This document shows positions 5,446 through 5,489 of a stretch of 5,489 bases of DNA, piece after piece. Source of the DNA: JAHEME01 sp034435035 (lineage in GTDB: Bacteria > Chloroflexota > Anaerolineae > Aggregatilineales > UBA3940). Location: positions 1 through 5,489 of the forward strand of contig DAOTXW010000047.1 in assembly GCA_034435035.1 (NCBI GenBank). Reading direction: 5' to 3'. The notes below the pieces were generated by a model. That model had not been told where the DNA came from and made no database searches. It saw only the letters and a list, made by a program, of their open reading frames with translations. The translations under genes and the position numbers were made by a program. Every line of letters begins with the position of its first letter. Within the stretch, counting starts at the first letter, position 1.

Positions 5446-5489
5446 GCCGCCGCCTGTCGGGGAATCGCGCCGGGGCACCCGTTTGAGGG

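Overview
The window is about two thirds G+C. It carries four recognisable protein genes, all on the minus strand, so transcription runs from the high coordinates to the low ones. No RNA genes, insertion sequences, CRISPR arrays or phage genes are seen. The mix of a CSLREA-like/parallel beta-helix secreted protein with DUF11-like and carbohydrate-binding-like modules, a small 'EENTR' two-helix membrane protein and high G+C suggests a Chloroflexota (Anaerolineae- or Caldilineae-like) bacterium. This is an inference from protein style; there is no marker gene to prove it.

Layout from the right. At 5417-5445 there is a clear sigma-70-type promoter (TTGGCA, 17 bp, TATACT). It drives a leader of about 155 nt with several small stem-loops, then fabI (5255-4455), the NADH-dependent enoyl-ACP reductase of type II fatty acid synthesis. 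After 86 bp comes a 130-aa membrane protein of unknown function (4368-3976), possibly cotranscribed with fabI. The gap 3728-3975 holds a hairpin, then a U-tract intrinsic terminator (3817-3842) that closes this unit, then a second promoter (3757-3784).

The second promoter drives an apparent two-gene operon of exported proteins. The first is a 975-aa mosaic (3691-764): signal peptide, CSLREA-like cap, right-handed parallel beta-helix, beta-sandwich module, DUF11-like domain and C-terminal carbohydrate-binding-like domain. After 39 bp comes a 218-aa secreted protein (724-68) with a Ca-binding-like loop and a four-cysteine tail. Strong inverted repeats follow the last stop codon and run to the left edge of the window.

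The two halves are a housekeeping lipid-synthesis unit and a cell-surface/extracellular unit, separated by a terminator and a promoter. I do not see a convincing undescribed defence, mobile or RNA system. The points most worth a second look are the FabI active-site loop, where the residue matching E. coli Tyr146 is Ala, the structured fabI leader, and the pairing of the two secreted proteins.
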